Source: Lacinutrix mariniflava
GTDB taxonomy: Bacteria; Bacteroidota; Bacteroidia; Flavobacteriales; Flavobacteriaceae
Direction: 5' to 3'
NCBI RefSeq assembly: GCF_001418015.1
Contig: NZ_LIQG01000028.1
Location: forward strand, 1-64,000
DNA: 64,000 bases
Below are positions 22,509 through 31,875 of the stretch, piece by piece. Position 1 is the stretch's first letter; every line of letters starts with the position of its first letter. The notes beneath the pieces are model-generated. The model was given only the letters and a program-made list of their open reading frames with translations. It ran no database searches and was not told the origin of the DNA. Made by a program: the position numbers and the translations under genes.

Positions 22509-23741
22509 TCACTTCTTCAAATTACTAAAACGCTCTAACAACGTAGGATGAGAATAATGCATAAAAACATAAGCAGGATGCGGTGTTAAATTACTCAAAC
22601 TATTTTTAGATAATTTTTTAAGCGACGTAATTAAAGGTTCGGCTTTGAATGTGTTTTTTGCATAATCATCGGCCTGGTATTCAAATTTACGGGAAAACCA
22701 ATTCATAATTAAACCTGTAATTGTAGAGATTGGAGAATATAAAATACCAAAAGCAATTAAGCCAATATGAAAACTAGGTTTCGAGACTCCTAAAGCTTCA
22801 GATAATAATGGATTAGAAATTAAAAGAGATAAAATGTATAAAGTAAAACCAGTTAATAGTAAAGAGGCTACAAGATTAAAAATAATGTGTTTCTTTTTAT
22901 AATGGCCAACTTCGTGAGCTAGCACGGCAACTATTTCTTCTTCTTCAAGATCGTTAATTAAAGTATCGTAAAGTGTTACGCGTTTTTCGCTTCCAAATCC
23001 AGAAAAATAAGCATTTGCTTTAGTACTACGTTTAGAGCCATCGATAACAAAAATTTTGTCTAAATTAAAACCTACGGTTTGTGCATAGTTAGAAATAGCA
23101 TCTCGTAAACTTCCAGATTCTAATGGTGTTTGCTTGTTAAATAAAGGTACAATTAGTCTTGAGTAAAAGAGATTCATAAATAAGGTGAATACCGTAATTA
23201 ATGCCCAAGCATACATCCAGAATGTGTTTCCTGTAGTTTGATAAAACCATGTTAGTAAAGCCAATATTGCACCGCCAACAACAACCATCATTAACCAACC
23301 TTTTAATTTATCTGCTATAAAAAGTTTTTTTGTGGTCTTGTTAAAACCAAACTTTTCTTCTATTACAAAGGTTTTGTAATAGCTAAAAGGTGTCGTTAAT
23401 ATATCGCTACCTAGCATAATAATACCAAAGAATATAAGTGTAATTACTATTTCGTTAGTACTAAGACTTCTTGCTAATTCGTCTATAAAAGCAAAACCAT
23501 CTAAAAAGAAAAAAGCCAAGGTTGATGCCAAAGAAAAAGCAGAGGTTAATAAGGAAAACTTATAATTAGTTTTCTTATAATCCTGAGATTTCTGATATTC
23601 ATTTTTATCGTAAACATCGTTTAAAACTTCGGGTATAGTATCGTTATAATGTTTTGCATTTAGTGAATCTAATAGCTGGTCGACACAAAAACTGATAAGT
23701 AAAATGGCAATAAGTATATAGAATAAAGTAGTTGAGGTCAT
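22509..23741 (-). CDS. M48 family metallopeptidase (Ste24/CAAX prenyl protease 1-like)
   Basis: This 410-residue integral membrane zinc protease has HEVGH at residues 276-280 with the downstream EYQADDYA segment providing the Glu ligand. The Ste24-type N-terminal region is present (SYYKTFVIEEKFGFNKTT). Several hydrophobic helices surround the active site. In bacteria, which lack CAAX prenylation, such proteases probably act in membrane-protein quality control. A TAnnTTTG box (TACCTTTG, minus strand 23776-23783) lies upstream. Confidence 0.92.
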   Translation of the reverse strand: MTSTTLFYILIAILLISFCVDQLLDSLNAKHYNDTIPEVLNDVYDKNEYQKSQDYKKTNYKFSLLTSAFSLASTLAFFFLDGFAFIDELARSLSTNEIVITLIFFGIIMLGSDILTTPFSYYKTFVIEEKFGFNKTTKKLFIADKLKGWLMMVVVGGAILALLTWFYQTTGNTFWMYAWALITVFTLFMNLFYSRLIVPLFNKQTPLESGSLRDAISNYAQTVGFNLDKIFVIDGSKRSTKANAYFSGFGSEKRVTLYDTLINDLEEEEIVAVLAHEVGHYKKKHIIFNLVASLLLTGFTLYILSLLISNPLLSEALGVSKPSFHIGLIAFGILYSPISTITGLIMNWFSRKFEYQADDYAKNTFKAEPLITSLKKLSKNSLSNLTPHPAYVFMHYSHPTLLERFSNLKK

Positions 23742-23775
23742 TTAATAGAATTAGATATTAATTTTAAAATCTAAG

Positions 23776-23783
23776 CAAAGGTA
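23776..23783 (-). promoter_or_regulatory. -7 box (TACCTTTG, minus strand)
   Basis: The box is 35 bp upstream of the M48 protease ATG and has no clear -33 partner. Confidence 0.4.
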
Positions 23784-23825
23784 ATCAATAAGATTTTTTT
23801 ATATTTATGTTCTAAACCACACAAT

Positions 23826-25208
23826 ATGAGAAAACTACTACTTTTAGCAATATTAATTGCATTTAATTATTCTTTTGCACAAATTACAATAAACGAAAGT
23901 TATACAACACAACAGCTTATTGAAGATGAGTTAATAGGAAACCCTAATTTTCCAGCTTCTAATTTTATTTCAAGTTCTGGATTAGATTTTGGGAGTAATA
24001 ATGGACTTGCAGCTTTTAATTCTAATGGTACCGATTTAGATTTTACTCAAGGTATTGTATTAAGTACAGGAAATGTTATGTCCATTCCAGGTCCAAATAC
24101 TACTACTATGAGCTTTGGTAGTTCGGCATGGCCAGGAGATACTGATTTAGAATTTCATACTGCTGTTTCGAGTACAAATAATGCATCTTTTATTCTATTC
24201 GATTTTGAAGCGCAAGTACCAACAGTGAGTTTGGATTTTATACTAGCTTCTGAAGAGTATGGTGCATTTGAGTGTAACTTTCCAGATACTTTTGCTTTTA
24301 TCTTAACAAATATTGTTACCGGAACATCACAAAATATTGCATTGGTGCCAGGTACTAGCGATCCTATTTCTATATTAAACGTTCGCGGTGGCGGAAGCGA
24401 CTCTTGTGCACCAACAAACCAAGTGTATTTTAATAGATATAATTATGATGTATCTGCCGCTACAGCAAATCCAGATTATGTTTTACCTCAAGATTCGCCA
24501 ATAAATTTTAACGGACAAACAAAGGCTTTTATGCTTTTAGGAGATTTAGTGATTGGAGATATTTATTCTATAAAAATTGTTATTGCCGATGCAGGAGATA
24601 CCGCTTACGATAGTGCTTTGTTTATTAGAAAAAGCTCTTTTGGTGCTATGCCACTTATGGAACAAGAACCAGGCGATGTAGTAATTGATGATACAGATAA
24701 TAACGGAACATCTGTTTTTAATTTACGTGTTAACGAAACACAAATGTTGGGAGCAGTGGATACCACGATTTATACTTTCGATTTTAAATACTATTTAACT
24801 TTAGCAGATGCTGAAACCGAAACTAATGAGGTTACTAATCCAGAAGCGTATACAAATACAATGGATCCAGAGACTATTTATGTAAATATGAGAAATAGTT
24901 TTACAGGTAGTTTTATAACTAATAACTTTAAAATAGCAACAGATCCCGCATTATTAAGTGTGGATAATTTTGAGTTGAAAGAAGTGAAAGTTTATCCTAA
25001 TCCTGTAAAAGATATTTTATTTATTGAAGATGGTAATAGTAGTGTTTTAAAAGTAGAAATTTATAACATGCAAGGCCAATTGATAACGTCTAAAGCAAAA
25101 AAAGAAAGTAATAATTTAGAAATAAATTTCAAGAATTATAATGATGGAATTTATCTCGTTAAATTAATTTCTAACGAGGGTATTAGCTATAAAAGAATAA
25201 TTAAATAG
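23826..25208 (+). CDS. Choice-of-anchor L domain protein with T9SS type A sorting domain
   Basis: This 460-residue secreted protein has a signal peptide (to about residue 19, SFAQ) and a choice-of-anchor L domain (about 25-275; TDLDFTQGIVLSTGNV, LDFILASEEYGAFECNFPDTFAFILT, SALFIRKSSF). A short linker follows. The T9SS type A C-terminal domain covers about residues 385-460 (VYPNPVKDILFIE, VEIYNMQGQLI, DGIYLVKLIS, YKRIIK). It is expected on the cell surface or released. The partner or ligand is unknown. It stands alone, diverging from the M48 gene. Confidence 0.92.
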   Translation: MRKLLLLAILIAFNYSFAQITINESYTTQQLIEDELIGNPNFPASNFISSSGLDFGSNNGLAAFNSNGTDLDFTQGIVLSTGNVMSIPGPNTTTMSFGSSAWPGDTDLEFHTAVSSTNNASFILFDFEAQVPTVSLDFILASEEYGAFECNFPDTFAFILTNIVTGTSQNIALVPGTSDPISILNVRGGGSDSCAPTNQVYFNRYNYDVSAATANPDYVLPQDSPINFNGQTKAFMLLGDLVIGDIYSIKIVIADAGDTAYDSALFIRKSSFGAMPLMEQEPGDVVIDDTDNNGTSVFNLRVNETQMLGAVDTTIYTFDFKYYLTLADAETETNEVTNPEAYTNTMDPETIYVNMRNSFTGSFITNNFKIATDPALLSVDNFELKEVKVYPNPVKDILFIEDGNSSVLKVEIYNMQGQLITSKAKKESNNLEINFKNYNDGIYLVKLISNEGISYKRIIK

Positions 25209-25265
25209 ATTTTTAAGTCTTTAAAATTAATAGCTTTAGTGTTCTAAAAGCTATTTTTTTTGCTC

Positions 25266-26066
25266 CTATTTAAAATCACGCTGTCTCTTAGCTTCAAAAA
25301 CTAAAATACCAGCAGCTACAGATACATTCATAGAATCTATTGCACCTTGCATAGGAATACTAATGTTTTGTTTAGCAGCCTTGCGCCAAGGATCACTTAA
25401 TCCTGTAGCTTCTGTACCAACAACAATTGCAGTTGGTTCTGTATAGTCTTGTTTATGGTAATCTTGAGATTCTTGAAGAATAGCAGAATAGATATTGATG
25501 TTTTTAGACTTTAAAAACGCAATAATGTCTTCGGTAGAACCAGTTGCAATTTGGTTAGTAAAAATACAACCAACGCTAGAACGTATAATGTTTGGGTTAT
25601 ATAAATCGGTTTTAGGATTTGCAATAATTACAGCATCTACATTTGCAGCATCTGCGGTACGTAAAATAGCACCAATGTTTCCTGGTTTTTCGGGAGCTTC
25701 GGCAATTAAAATTAACGGATTATCATTTTTTAAATTTAACGCTTCAATAGTATTTTGTTTACTTTCTGCAATAGCAATAATACCTTCGGTAGTTTCTCTA
25801 TATGCTATTTTTTGGTAAACATCTTTGTTAACTTCAATGACCTCCGTAGTATCTAAATTAAGCGCTTTAAGGTTTTCATGAGAAAATAATTCAGCATAAA
25901 ACAAAACAGTTTTTAATGTATAGTTTCCTTTTGTTGCCAATTCAATTTCACGAGCACCTTCTATTAAAAATAAACCTGTTTTTTTACGCTCGCGAGATTT
26001 CTCTTTTAATAAAACAATTTGTTTTACTAATGCATTTTGAGTACTGTTTATTTGTTTATTAATCAT
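25266..26066 (-). CDS. TrmH/SpoU family RNA 2'-O-methyltransferase
   Basis: This 266-residue SPOUT methyltransferase has an N-terminal substrate-binding region (LKEKSRERKKTGLFLIEGARE, about residues 17-37) and the three SpoU motifs (PGNIGAILRTADAA; VVGTEATGLS; IPMQGAIDSMNVSVAAGIL). These form the trefoil knot and SAM site. It probably methylates rRNA, as RlmB/TrmH-type enzymes do, but the target base is not readable from sequence. TAAATTTG on the minus strand (26102-26109) is a candidate promoter box. Confidence 0.92.
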   Translation of the reverse strand: MINKQINSTQNALVKQIVLLKEKSRERKKTGLFLIEGAREIELATKGNYTLKTVLFYAELFSHENLKALNLDTTEVIEVNKDVYQKIAYRETTEGIIAIAESKQNTIEALNLKNDNPLILIAEAPEKPGNIGAILRTADAANVDAVIIANPKTDLYNPNIIRSSVGCIFTNQIATGSTEDIIAFLKSKNINIYSAILQESQDYHKQDYTEPTAIVVGTEATGLSDPWRKAAKQNISIPMQGAIDSMNVSVAAGILVFEAKRQRDFK

Positions 26067-26258
26067 TTAACTAAAAGAAAAGCTTATATTTAATATTGAA
26101 ACAAATTTACGCTAAATCTATTGTTTGTAACTAAAATTACTCACGATTTTCACGCAACCTTTTTTGTTTTTTAGTATCTATTAATAAACTAGGAAGTAAG
26201 AATATTTGTTTTTTATTCGCCATACTATCTATTAACCAATTAACTAAACCAAACCGTT

Positions 26259-27737
26259 ATGAAAAAACAATTACTTTTATTAAGTGCTTTTCTCTTTACA
26301 TTTTTAAGTTATTCTCAAGTAGCAAATATGCCAACACCTTTAGAGGTTTGTGATGATGCTTCGTCAGATGGTATCGTTGACTTTGATTTAACTATAAGTA
26401 ATGCTGAGGTTTTAGGAAGTCAGAATTCTAATGATTTTGCAGTAGCGTATTACGGAACTCAAATGGATGCAGATGCAGACATGAATCCGTTACCAAGTCC
26501 ATATGCAAATACATCAAACCCACAAACGGTTTATGTAAGAGTAGAGGAGTTGAGTTCAGGTGGTTATGATACAACTACTTTAAATTTAGTAGTAGAACCA
26601 ACTCCAATTGCCTATAATGCAACACTAGAATATTGCGATGATGATAACGATGGATTTAGAACGTTTATATTAACGGATGCCGACATTGAAATAACACAAG
26701 GAGCACCTGGTTATACTGTTACTTATTATGAGACAATGGCAGATGCTCAAAATAGTGTTAATGCGGTTTCTAGCCCGTACAGTAATATTATTTCAAGTAT
26801 TCAAACTGTTTATGCTAGAGTTGAAGACGCTACTTCAACAGCAAATTGTGCTAGTTTTGCAGCATTAACTCTTATTGTAAATACAACTCCTACAGTGACA
26901 CTAGATAGCGAATACAGTTTTTGTGCAGGAGAATCGGTTATTATAGATTCTGGTTTCGATGGGTCAACAGGTAATTATTCTTTTGATTGGTATATGAATG
27001 GTATAATTATGACAGGAGAAACTGGACCAACGCTTACTGTAGTTATGGCAGATTTTTATGATTTATATGTGATTGACAATAATACCGGATGCTATTCAGG
27101 ACTCACTTCGTTTACAGTTACCGAAGTAAGTTGTGTCGATAGTGATTCAGATGGTGTAACAGATACAGATGAAGACATAAATGGAAACGGGAATTTAGAC
27201 GATGATGATACGGATATGGATACCATTCCTAATTATTTAGATGATGATGACGATGGTGATAATGTACCTACAATAGATGAGATTGCCATAGCTTCAGGAA
27301 AAACAGCACAGCACACTTTCGTGGATACAGATAATGATTTAATTGAAAACTATCTCGACGATGACGACGATGGTGATGGTGTTTTAACTATAAATGAAGA
27401 TTACAATACTAATGGTGATCCAACAGACGATGATACAGATGCAAGCGGAACACCAGATTATTTAGAAGTAAATGTAGCTTTAAGTACAACAGAATTTAAG
27501 ACTATAGATTTTGCTTTTTACCCAAATCCTGCAACAAGCATTTTAAATATTAAATTAAATAACGCTTTACGCGGAAATGCCACTGTTGAGGTTATAGACA
27601 TTCAAGGAAAAACGGTAATAACTACAACTATAAACCAAATATTACAGCTTGATGTAAAAAGCCTAATGTCTGGACTATACTTTGTAAAACTGAAATACGA
27701 AAATACTCAAACTGTTAAAAAGCTAATAATAGAATAA
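26259..27737 (+). CDS. Secreted protein with calcium-binding aspartate repeats and T9SS type A domain
   Basis: This 492-residue protein has a signal peptide (to residue 19, SYSQ) and two related segments of about 90 residues (PLEVCDDASSDGIVDFDLT; ATLEYCDDDNDGFRTFILT). An Ig-like segment follows (VTLDSEYSFCAGESVIIDSG), then TSP3-like Asp-rich repeats (DSDSDGVTDTDEDINGNGN, DDDDDGDNVPT), and a type A sorting domain at the end (YPNPATSILNIK, GLYFVKLKY). It is likely displayed at the cell surface. The Asp-rich repeats resemble those of the adhesin at 1-4.8 kb, but the sorting signal is of the other type. Confidence 0.9.
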   Translation: MKKQLLLLSAFLFTFLSYSQVANMPTPLEVCDDASSDGIVDFDLTISNAEVLGSQNSNDFAVAYYGTQMDADADMNPLPSPYANTSNPQTVYVRVEELSSGGYDTTTLNLVVEPTPIAYNATLEYCDDDNDGFRTFILTDADIEITQGAPGYTVTYYETMADAQNSVNAVSSPYSNIISSIQTVYARVEDATSTANCASFAALTLIVNTTPTVTLDSEYSFCAGESVIIDSGFDGSTGNYSFDWYMNGIIMTGETGPTLTVVMADFYDLYVIDNNTGCYSGLTSFTVTEVSCVDSDSDGVTDTDEDINGNGNLDDDDTDMDTIPNYLDDDDDGDNVPTIDEIAIASGKTAQHTFVDTDNDLIENYLDDDDDGDGVLTINEDYNTNGDPTDDDTDASGTPDYLEVNVALSTTEFKTIDFAFYPNPATSILNIKLNNALRGNATVEVIDIQGKTVITTTINQILQLDVKSLMSGLYFVKLKYENTQTVKKLIIE

Positions 27738-27755
27738 TACTTATAAAATTAAGTT

Positions 27756-27787
27756 AAAAAGCTTCAGTTAACGCTGAAGCTTTTTTT
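27756..27787 (+). terminator. Terminator after the secreted T9SS protein gene
   Basis: A 12-bp stem AAAAAGCTTCAG / CTGAAGCTTTTT with a 6-nt loop is followed by T. Confidence 0.9.
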
Positions 27788-27836
27788 GTAAGCGTTAAAT
27801 TTACGTTTCATAAAACCAAAAATATAAACACAACAA

Positions 27837-28646
27837 ATGAAAAATCAATTATTCCTTTTTGCATTACTAATTACAGTATTTGCATGTAAGCAAGAAAAAG
27901 AAGTGGTATTAGAAAAAGAGGCTATTGTGGAATCTGCTAAAACAGAAGTAGCAACACCTGCTTATCCAGAAAACCTGACTAAAGTTTTTAATGCACATGG
28001 TGGAATAGATGCTTGGGAATCTATGAAATCACTTTCTTTTACTCAAGAAAAGGAATCTGGTAAAGAAGTAACTTTAACAAATTTAAAGTCAAGAGAAGCT
28101 TTAATAGATAGCCCAAATGCAACAATTGGTTTCGATGGTGAAACACCTTGGTTTGTAAATAAAACCGATGGAGATTATAAAGGTTATGATCCTAAGTTTG
28201 GTTATAACTTAATGTTTTATTTCTATGCGATGCCTTTTGTATTAGCAGACGATGGTATTAATTATGCAGATGCAGAACCTCTTGTTATAGATGGTGTAAC
28301 GTATCCAGGAATACAAGTAACTTATAACGCAGGAGTTGGCGAAACACCAGAAGATCGTTATGTTATGTATTACAATCCAGAAACATATGTAATGGAGTGG
28401 TTAGGTTATACCGTTTCTTTTGTTGAAGGTATAGATAAAAAAGAATTACATTTTAGAAAATACGGCGATTGGCAAGACGTAAATGGTTTACAACTTCCAA
28501 AATCGATAACAGGTTATGGTTTTAAAAACGATAAGCCTACAGATAAAGCAAAAACTCCAAATGTATTTACAGATGTTAAGTTGTCTTTAAAAGCAACAGA
28601 CTCTAAAGTATTTGAAAAGCCAGAAGCAGGAACATTTGTAGAATAA
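27837..28646 (+). CDS. DUF6503 family lipoprotein, copy 1
   Basis: This 269-residue protein has a lipoprotein signal (FALLITVFACKQ, Cys17). The conserved core has FNAHGGIDAWESMKSLSF, NLMFYFYAMPFVLADDGINY and YADAEPLVIDGVTYPGIQV, then a beta-rich C-terminal half, as in DUF6503 / LolA-like outer-membrane lipoprotein sensors. Function is not established. A paralogue follows 118 bp later with its own terminator, so this is a tandem duplication. Both probably sit in the envelope. Confidence 0.88.
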   Translation: MKNQLFLFALLITVFACKQEKEVVLEKEAIVESAKTEVATPAYPENLTKVFNAHGGIDAWESMKSLSFTQEKESGKEVTLTNLKSREALIDSPNATIGFDGETPWFVNKTDGDYKGYDPKFGYNLMFYFYAMPFVLADDGINYADAEPLVIDGVTYPGIQVTYNAGVGETPEDRYVMYYNPETYVMEWLGYTVSFVEGIDKKELHFRKYGDWQDVNGLQLPKSITGYGFKNDKPTDKAKTPNVFTDVKLSLKATDSKVFEKPEAGTFVE

Positions 28647-28667
28647 ATATAAGTTTAAATAAATTTT

Positions 28668-28700
28668 AAAAAAGCTTCAGTAAATTACTGAAGCTTTTTT
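28668..28700 (+). terminator. Terminator between the DUF6503 genes
   Basis: The stem AAAAAAGCTTCAGT / ACTGAAGCTTTTTT shares the GCTTCAG core with the terminator at 27756-27787, suggesting the terminators duplicated or converged. Confidence 0.88.
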
Positions 28701-28764
28701 GTAATGATAAGTTTCGGGTTACGACAAAATACTCTTAAACAATAAAAACTAAACAACATATTTT

Positions 28765-29556
28765 ATGAAAAATTACCTAATGTTAGCCGCTGTTGCTATC
28801 CTATTTGCATCTTGTAAGCAAGAAACAAAACCAGTTGAGAGTATCGATTATGCTGAAGAAACACTAGAGGTTACAACTTCTGTATATCCAGAAAATGTGT
28901 CTAAAGTATTTAATGCACATGGTAGTGTAGAGGCTTGGAATAGCTTTAAAACATTAGAGTTTACAATGAAAAAACCTACTGGTGATGAAAAAACAACAGT
29001 AGATTTACAAAACAGACGTTCTTTAATAGAAACTGATGCTTTTAAGTTAGGTTTCGATGGTACTGAGGCTTGGGTCATAGATAAAGGAGATAATAAATAC
29101 GAAGGAAAACCTGAGTTTTACTACAACTTAATGTTTTATTTCTATGGTATGCCTTTTGTTTTTGCAGATAACGGTATCTCTTATTCTGATGTAGAGCCTT
29201 TAGTTTATAACGGTAAAGAGTATCCAGGAATAAAAATTAGCTACGATGCTGGTATTGGACAATCGTCAGACGATGAATACATTTTATTTTACGATGCTGA
29301 TACAAACAAAATGGCTTGGTTAGGTTACACAGTTACTTATTTCTCTAAAGAGAAAGCTACTAGTTTTAACTTTGTACGTTATGCAGATTGGCAAACGGTT
29401 AATGGTATAGCGTTACCATCTAAATTAGAGTGGTATAACGCTGAAGGTTTCACAATTGGTGAAATGAAAAACGATCTATTGTTTACAGATGTTAAGTTAA
29501 CAAAAACGACTCAAGAAGATTCTTTTTACAAGAAACCAGCAGTTACTGTTGAGTAA
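28765..29556 (+). CDS. DUF6503 family lipoprotein, copy 2
   Basis: This 263-residue paralogue of the preceding gene has a lipoprotein signal (AVAILFASCKQE, Cys17) and the conserved blocks FNAHGSVEAWNSFKTLEF, NLMFYFYGMPFVFADNGISY and VNGIALPSKLEWY. The two differ throughout but align without large gaps, so the duplication is old. Function unknown. Confidence 0.88.
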   Translation: MKNYLMLAAVAILFASCKQETKPVESIDYAEETLEVTTSVYPENVSKVFNAHGSVEAWNSFKTLEFTMKKPTGDEKTTVDLQNRRSLIETDAFKLGFDGTEAWVIDKGDNKYEGKPEFYYNLMFYFYGMPFVFADNGISYSDVEPLVYNGKEYPGIKISYDAGIGQSSDDEYILFYDADTNKMAWLGYTVTYFSKEKATSFNFVRYADWQTVNGIALPSKLEWYNAEGFTIGEMKNDLLFTDVKLTKTTQEDSFYKKPAVTVE

Positions 29557-29572
29557 TAAAATATAAAGGAAT

Positions 29573-29604
29573 AAAAAAAAGCGAGCGTTGGTCTCGCTTT
29601 TTTT
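29573..29604 (+). terminator. Terminator after DUF6503 copy 2
   Basis: GCGAG / CTCGC stem with flanking A8 and T tracts and a 7-nt loop. It is bidirectional and also serves the minus-strand gene at 29620. Confidence 0.85.
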
Positions 29605-29619
29605 GTTTGTAACATTTTG

Positions 29620-29985
29620 TTATTCTTTATATAGTGCCGAGTAATGGGTTTCTACCGGATTGAAAAAATTACCAGAAAACATGACGTTATCTAATGCTAC
29701 ATTTAAATTAGGCTTAGAATTAAAATCTGAATACTTATAGATTTTATTAATATCTTTTGTTAGTGACACTAGGTTACGATTATCAATCTTGTCTAACTTT
29801 ACTAGAGTAGAGGAGGTTGTTTTTATACTTTCTGAAATAGCTTCTAAATTTGTATGCGTAAAATAAGAACCATCTATATTTATGGTAGATAAAAATAGAG
29901 GCTGTGTTTTAGCAGGTGCTTCCTTTTCTTGAGAAAAAGATAGAGAAACGACTAAAAGAGAGATTGTAAATAATAAGTTTTTCAT
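29620..29985 (-). CDS. Exported hypothetical protein
   Basis: This 121-residue protein has a clean signal peptide (MKNLLFTISLLVVSLSFSQ) and a mature part of about 100 residues without cysteine or recognisable motif. The end contains FSGNFFNPVETHYSALYKE. It converges with the DUF6503 genes and is probably monocistronic. I do not recognise the family. Confidence 0.65.
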   Translation of the reverse strand: MKNLLFTISLLVVSLSFSQEKEAPAKTQPLFLSTINIDGSYFTHTNLEAISESIKTTSSTLVKLDKIDNRNLVSLTKDINKIYKYSDFNSKPNLNVALDNVMFSGNFFNPVETHYSALYKE

Positions 29986-30061
29986 AATATTTAAGTTTAT
30001 TTTACTAAATACTGCTAAGTCTTCAATATCATAGTAATAATTGTTTAACTTTTAGCTCTAT

Positions 30062-30086
30062 GTCACACTGAGCGCAGTCGAAGTGC
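30062..30086 (+). repeat. REP-like repeat, left
   Basis: The core ACTGAGCGCAGTCGAAG lies 10 bp past the 3' end of the GIY-YIG gene and is inverted relative to 30433-30456. This motif is common in flavobacterial intergenic DNA. Confidence 0.75.
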
Positions 30087-30095
30087 TTTCTAATT

Positions 30096-30410
30096 CTAAA
30101 TACCAAGGTACTTAAAATGGGTTGCATTTCTACATTCTGATAAAATTTGAAGCATTTCAAAATCATCATTAATCAAAGCTTTTTTCTTAGCTCTAGTCCA
30201 ACCTTTAATTTTCTTTTCAAAATAGATAGCTTGTAAAACATCATTAAACTCTTGCTGAAACATAAGTGTTAAAGGTCTCCTTTTGTATGTATAGCAATTA
30301 GAATGTTTTCCGTATTGATGCTCATTAATGCTTCGATCTATAGTATTTGTTATTCCTGTATAATAGAAGTTATCTGAGCATTCTAAAATGTATACATAAT
30401 ATAAAAACAT
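30096..30410 (-). CDS. GIY-YIG nuclease family protein
   Basis: This 104-residue single-domain GIY-YIG protein of the UPF0213/SLX1-like type has YYVYILECSDNFYYTGIT with the GIT variant of the motif. R at about residue 27 follows, then EFNDVLQAIYFEKKIKGWTRAKKKALI with the catalytic Glu. The family cuts DNA as homing, repair or recombination nucleases, but small solo members have no known role. It sits between inverted REP-like repeats and its C-terminus (ECRNATHFKYLGI) runs up to the left repeat, suggesting a small selfish unit. Confidence 0.88.
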   Translation of the reverse strand: MFLYYVYILECSDNFYYTGITNTIDRSINEHQYGKHSNCYTYKRRPLTLMFQQEFNDVLQAIYFEKKIKGWTRAKKKALINDDFEMLQILSECRNATHFKYLGI

Positions 30411-30432
30411 AATTTATTTATAGAATATTAGG

Positions 30433-30456
30433 TCTTCGACTGCGCTCAGACTGACA
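30433..30456 (-). repeat. REP-like repeat, right
   Basis: CTTCGACTGCGCTCAG is the reverse complement of the core at 30062-30086. It lies 22 bp upstream of the GIY-YIG start codon. Confidence 0.75.
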
Positions 30457-30480
30457 TGCGAAATAGCAATAAACCAGTAA

Positions 30481-31779
30481 CTATTCTTTATACTTTTTAC
30501 TATAACGCTTATATAACTCAGTCTGGTGAGATTCTAAACTAATATCTCTACCTTGAATATACGCTTTTTCTAGCTTATTTGTTCTCATGTCTAAAGCATC
30601 GCCTTCACTTATAAAAAGTGTAGCATCTTTTCCAACTTCTAAAGAACCTACTTTATCGTCCACACCTAAAATTTTTGCAGTATTTAAAGTAATTAAACTT
30701 AAAGCTTGTTCTTTATCTAAACCGTAAGCAGCACAAGTTCCTGCTAAAAAAGGAAGATTTCTAGCATTCATACGTTCCATATCTCCAGCATTTTCTAAAC
30801 CTACTAAAACACCAGATTTCACTAATTCGTTGGCTAATTTAAAAGGTAAATCGTAATCATCATCATCGTTTTTTGGTCTGCTGTGTACACGTTGTAATAA
30901 CACAGGAATGTTGTTTTGTACTAATAACGGACTAACTTTAATAGCTTCATAGCCACCAACAATTACTAGGTGTTTAATACTATTTGCTTTTGTAAAGTTA
31001 ATAGCATCTGTAATACCTCTTTCTCCATCTACGTGTATGTATAGTTTTTGAGAACCATTAATGACACCTTGTAAAGCTTCAAAAGGTAAATGCTTTGGAG
31101 ATTTATTACTTGCTTGGTAGGCTTTACTTTCAGCAAAGTAAGACGTTAATTCTTGAACTTGTTTTTTGTACTCTTTATTTTCTTTAAGCATTTTAGGTTC
31201 TCCTCTCCACCAGCGACCGCGAGAAAACGGATTTGGCCAATTCATGTGAATACCGTCATCTGCCTTAATAACTGCATCTTCCCAATTCCAAGCATCAAAC
31301 TGTACCACAGATGAGGTTCCCGAAATACGTCCACCACGAGGTGTTATTTGTCCCATTAAAACACCATTAGGTCTCATGGATTCCACAACTTTAGATTCGG
31401 TGTTATAGGCTATTAAACTTCTAATGTGTGGATTCATAGCACCAACTTCATCCGCATCGTCGCTGGCTCTTACAGCATCTACTTCTACTAAACCTAAAGT
31501 AGAGTTTGGTGCAATAAAACCTGGATAAATGTGCTTGCCTTGTGCTTGAATTGTTTTGCCTTGACGTGCAATTTTCATCATAGCACTACCAACAAAAGTA
31601 ATTTTACCTTCGTTAAACATAATAAGTGAATTCTCTATCACTTCTCCATTTCCTAAATGTGCTGTAGCACCTTCAATAGAAATAGCGTTTGATTGCTTAG
31701 AGGCCGGTGTTTGTTGTGCTATTGCAATTGCCGAAAGTAATAAGGCAAAAGCTAATATGTTATATTTTAATTTTTTCAT
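30481..31779 (-). CDS. Amidohydrolase-like exported protein lacking the HxH metal motif
   Basis: This 432-residue protein has a signal peptide (ALLLSAIAIAQQ) and the amidohydrolase composite beta-sandwich flanks (NGEVIENSLIMFNEGKITFVGS at the start; GVDDKVGSLEVGKDATLFISEGD at the end). Where the family has GFIDxHxH, this protein reads HIYPGFIAPNSTLGLVEVD, so the binuclear metal site is missing. It may be a non-catalytic partner of the 998-residue amidohydrolase encoded 97 bp upstream on the same strand. ATG 31779 begins the signal peptide; an earlier start at 31827 is less likely. Confidence 0.85.
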   Translation of the reverse strand: MKKLKYNILAFALLLSAIAIAQQTPASKQSNAISIEGATAHLGNGEVIENSLIMFNEGKITFVGSAMMKIARQGKTIQAQGKHIYPGFIAPNSTLGLVEVDAVRASDDADEVGAMNPHIRSLIAYNTESKVVESMRPNGVLMGQITPRGGRISGTSSVVQFDAWNWEDAVIKADDGIHMNWPNPFSRGRWWRGEPKMLKENKEYKKQVQELTSYFAESKAYQASNKSPKHLPFEALQGVINGSQKLYIHVDGERGITDAINFTKANSIKHLVIVGGYEAIKVSPLLVQNNIPVLLQRVHSRPKNDDDDYDLPFKLANELVKSGVLVGLENAGDMERMNARNLPFLAGTCAAYGLDKEQALSLITLNTAKILGVDDKVGSLEVGKDATLFISEGDALDMRTNKLEKAYIQGRDISLESHQTELYKRYSKKYKE

Positions 31780-31835
31780 TTTGAAAATATTTTTATTTAA
31801 AATTGATTGAATTGATGAGTAAACCATTCGAGTAT

Positions 31836-31863
31836 GACTGCCAATTGAAGACTGCCAACTGAA
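31836..31863. repeat. 14-bp tandem repeat, two copies
   Basis: GACTGCCAAYTGAA occurs twice in tandem between the two amidohydrolase genes. Such CTGAAGACTGCC-type repeats recur in intergenic DNA of this family. Confidence 0.5.
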
Positions 31864-31875
31864 GACTAATTCATA

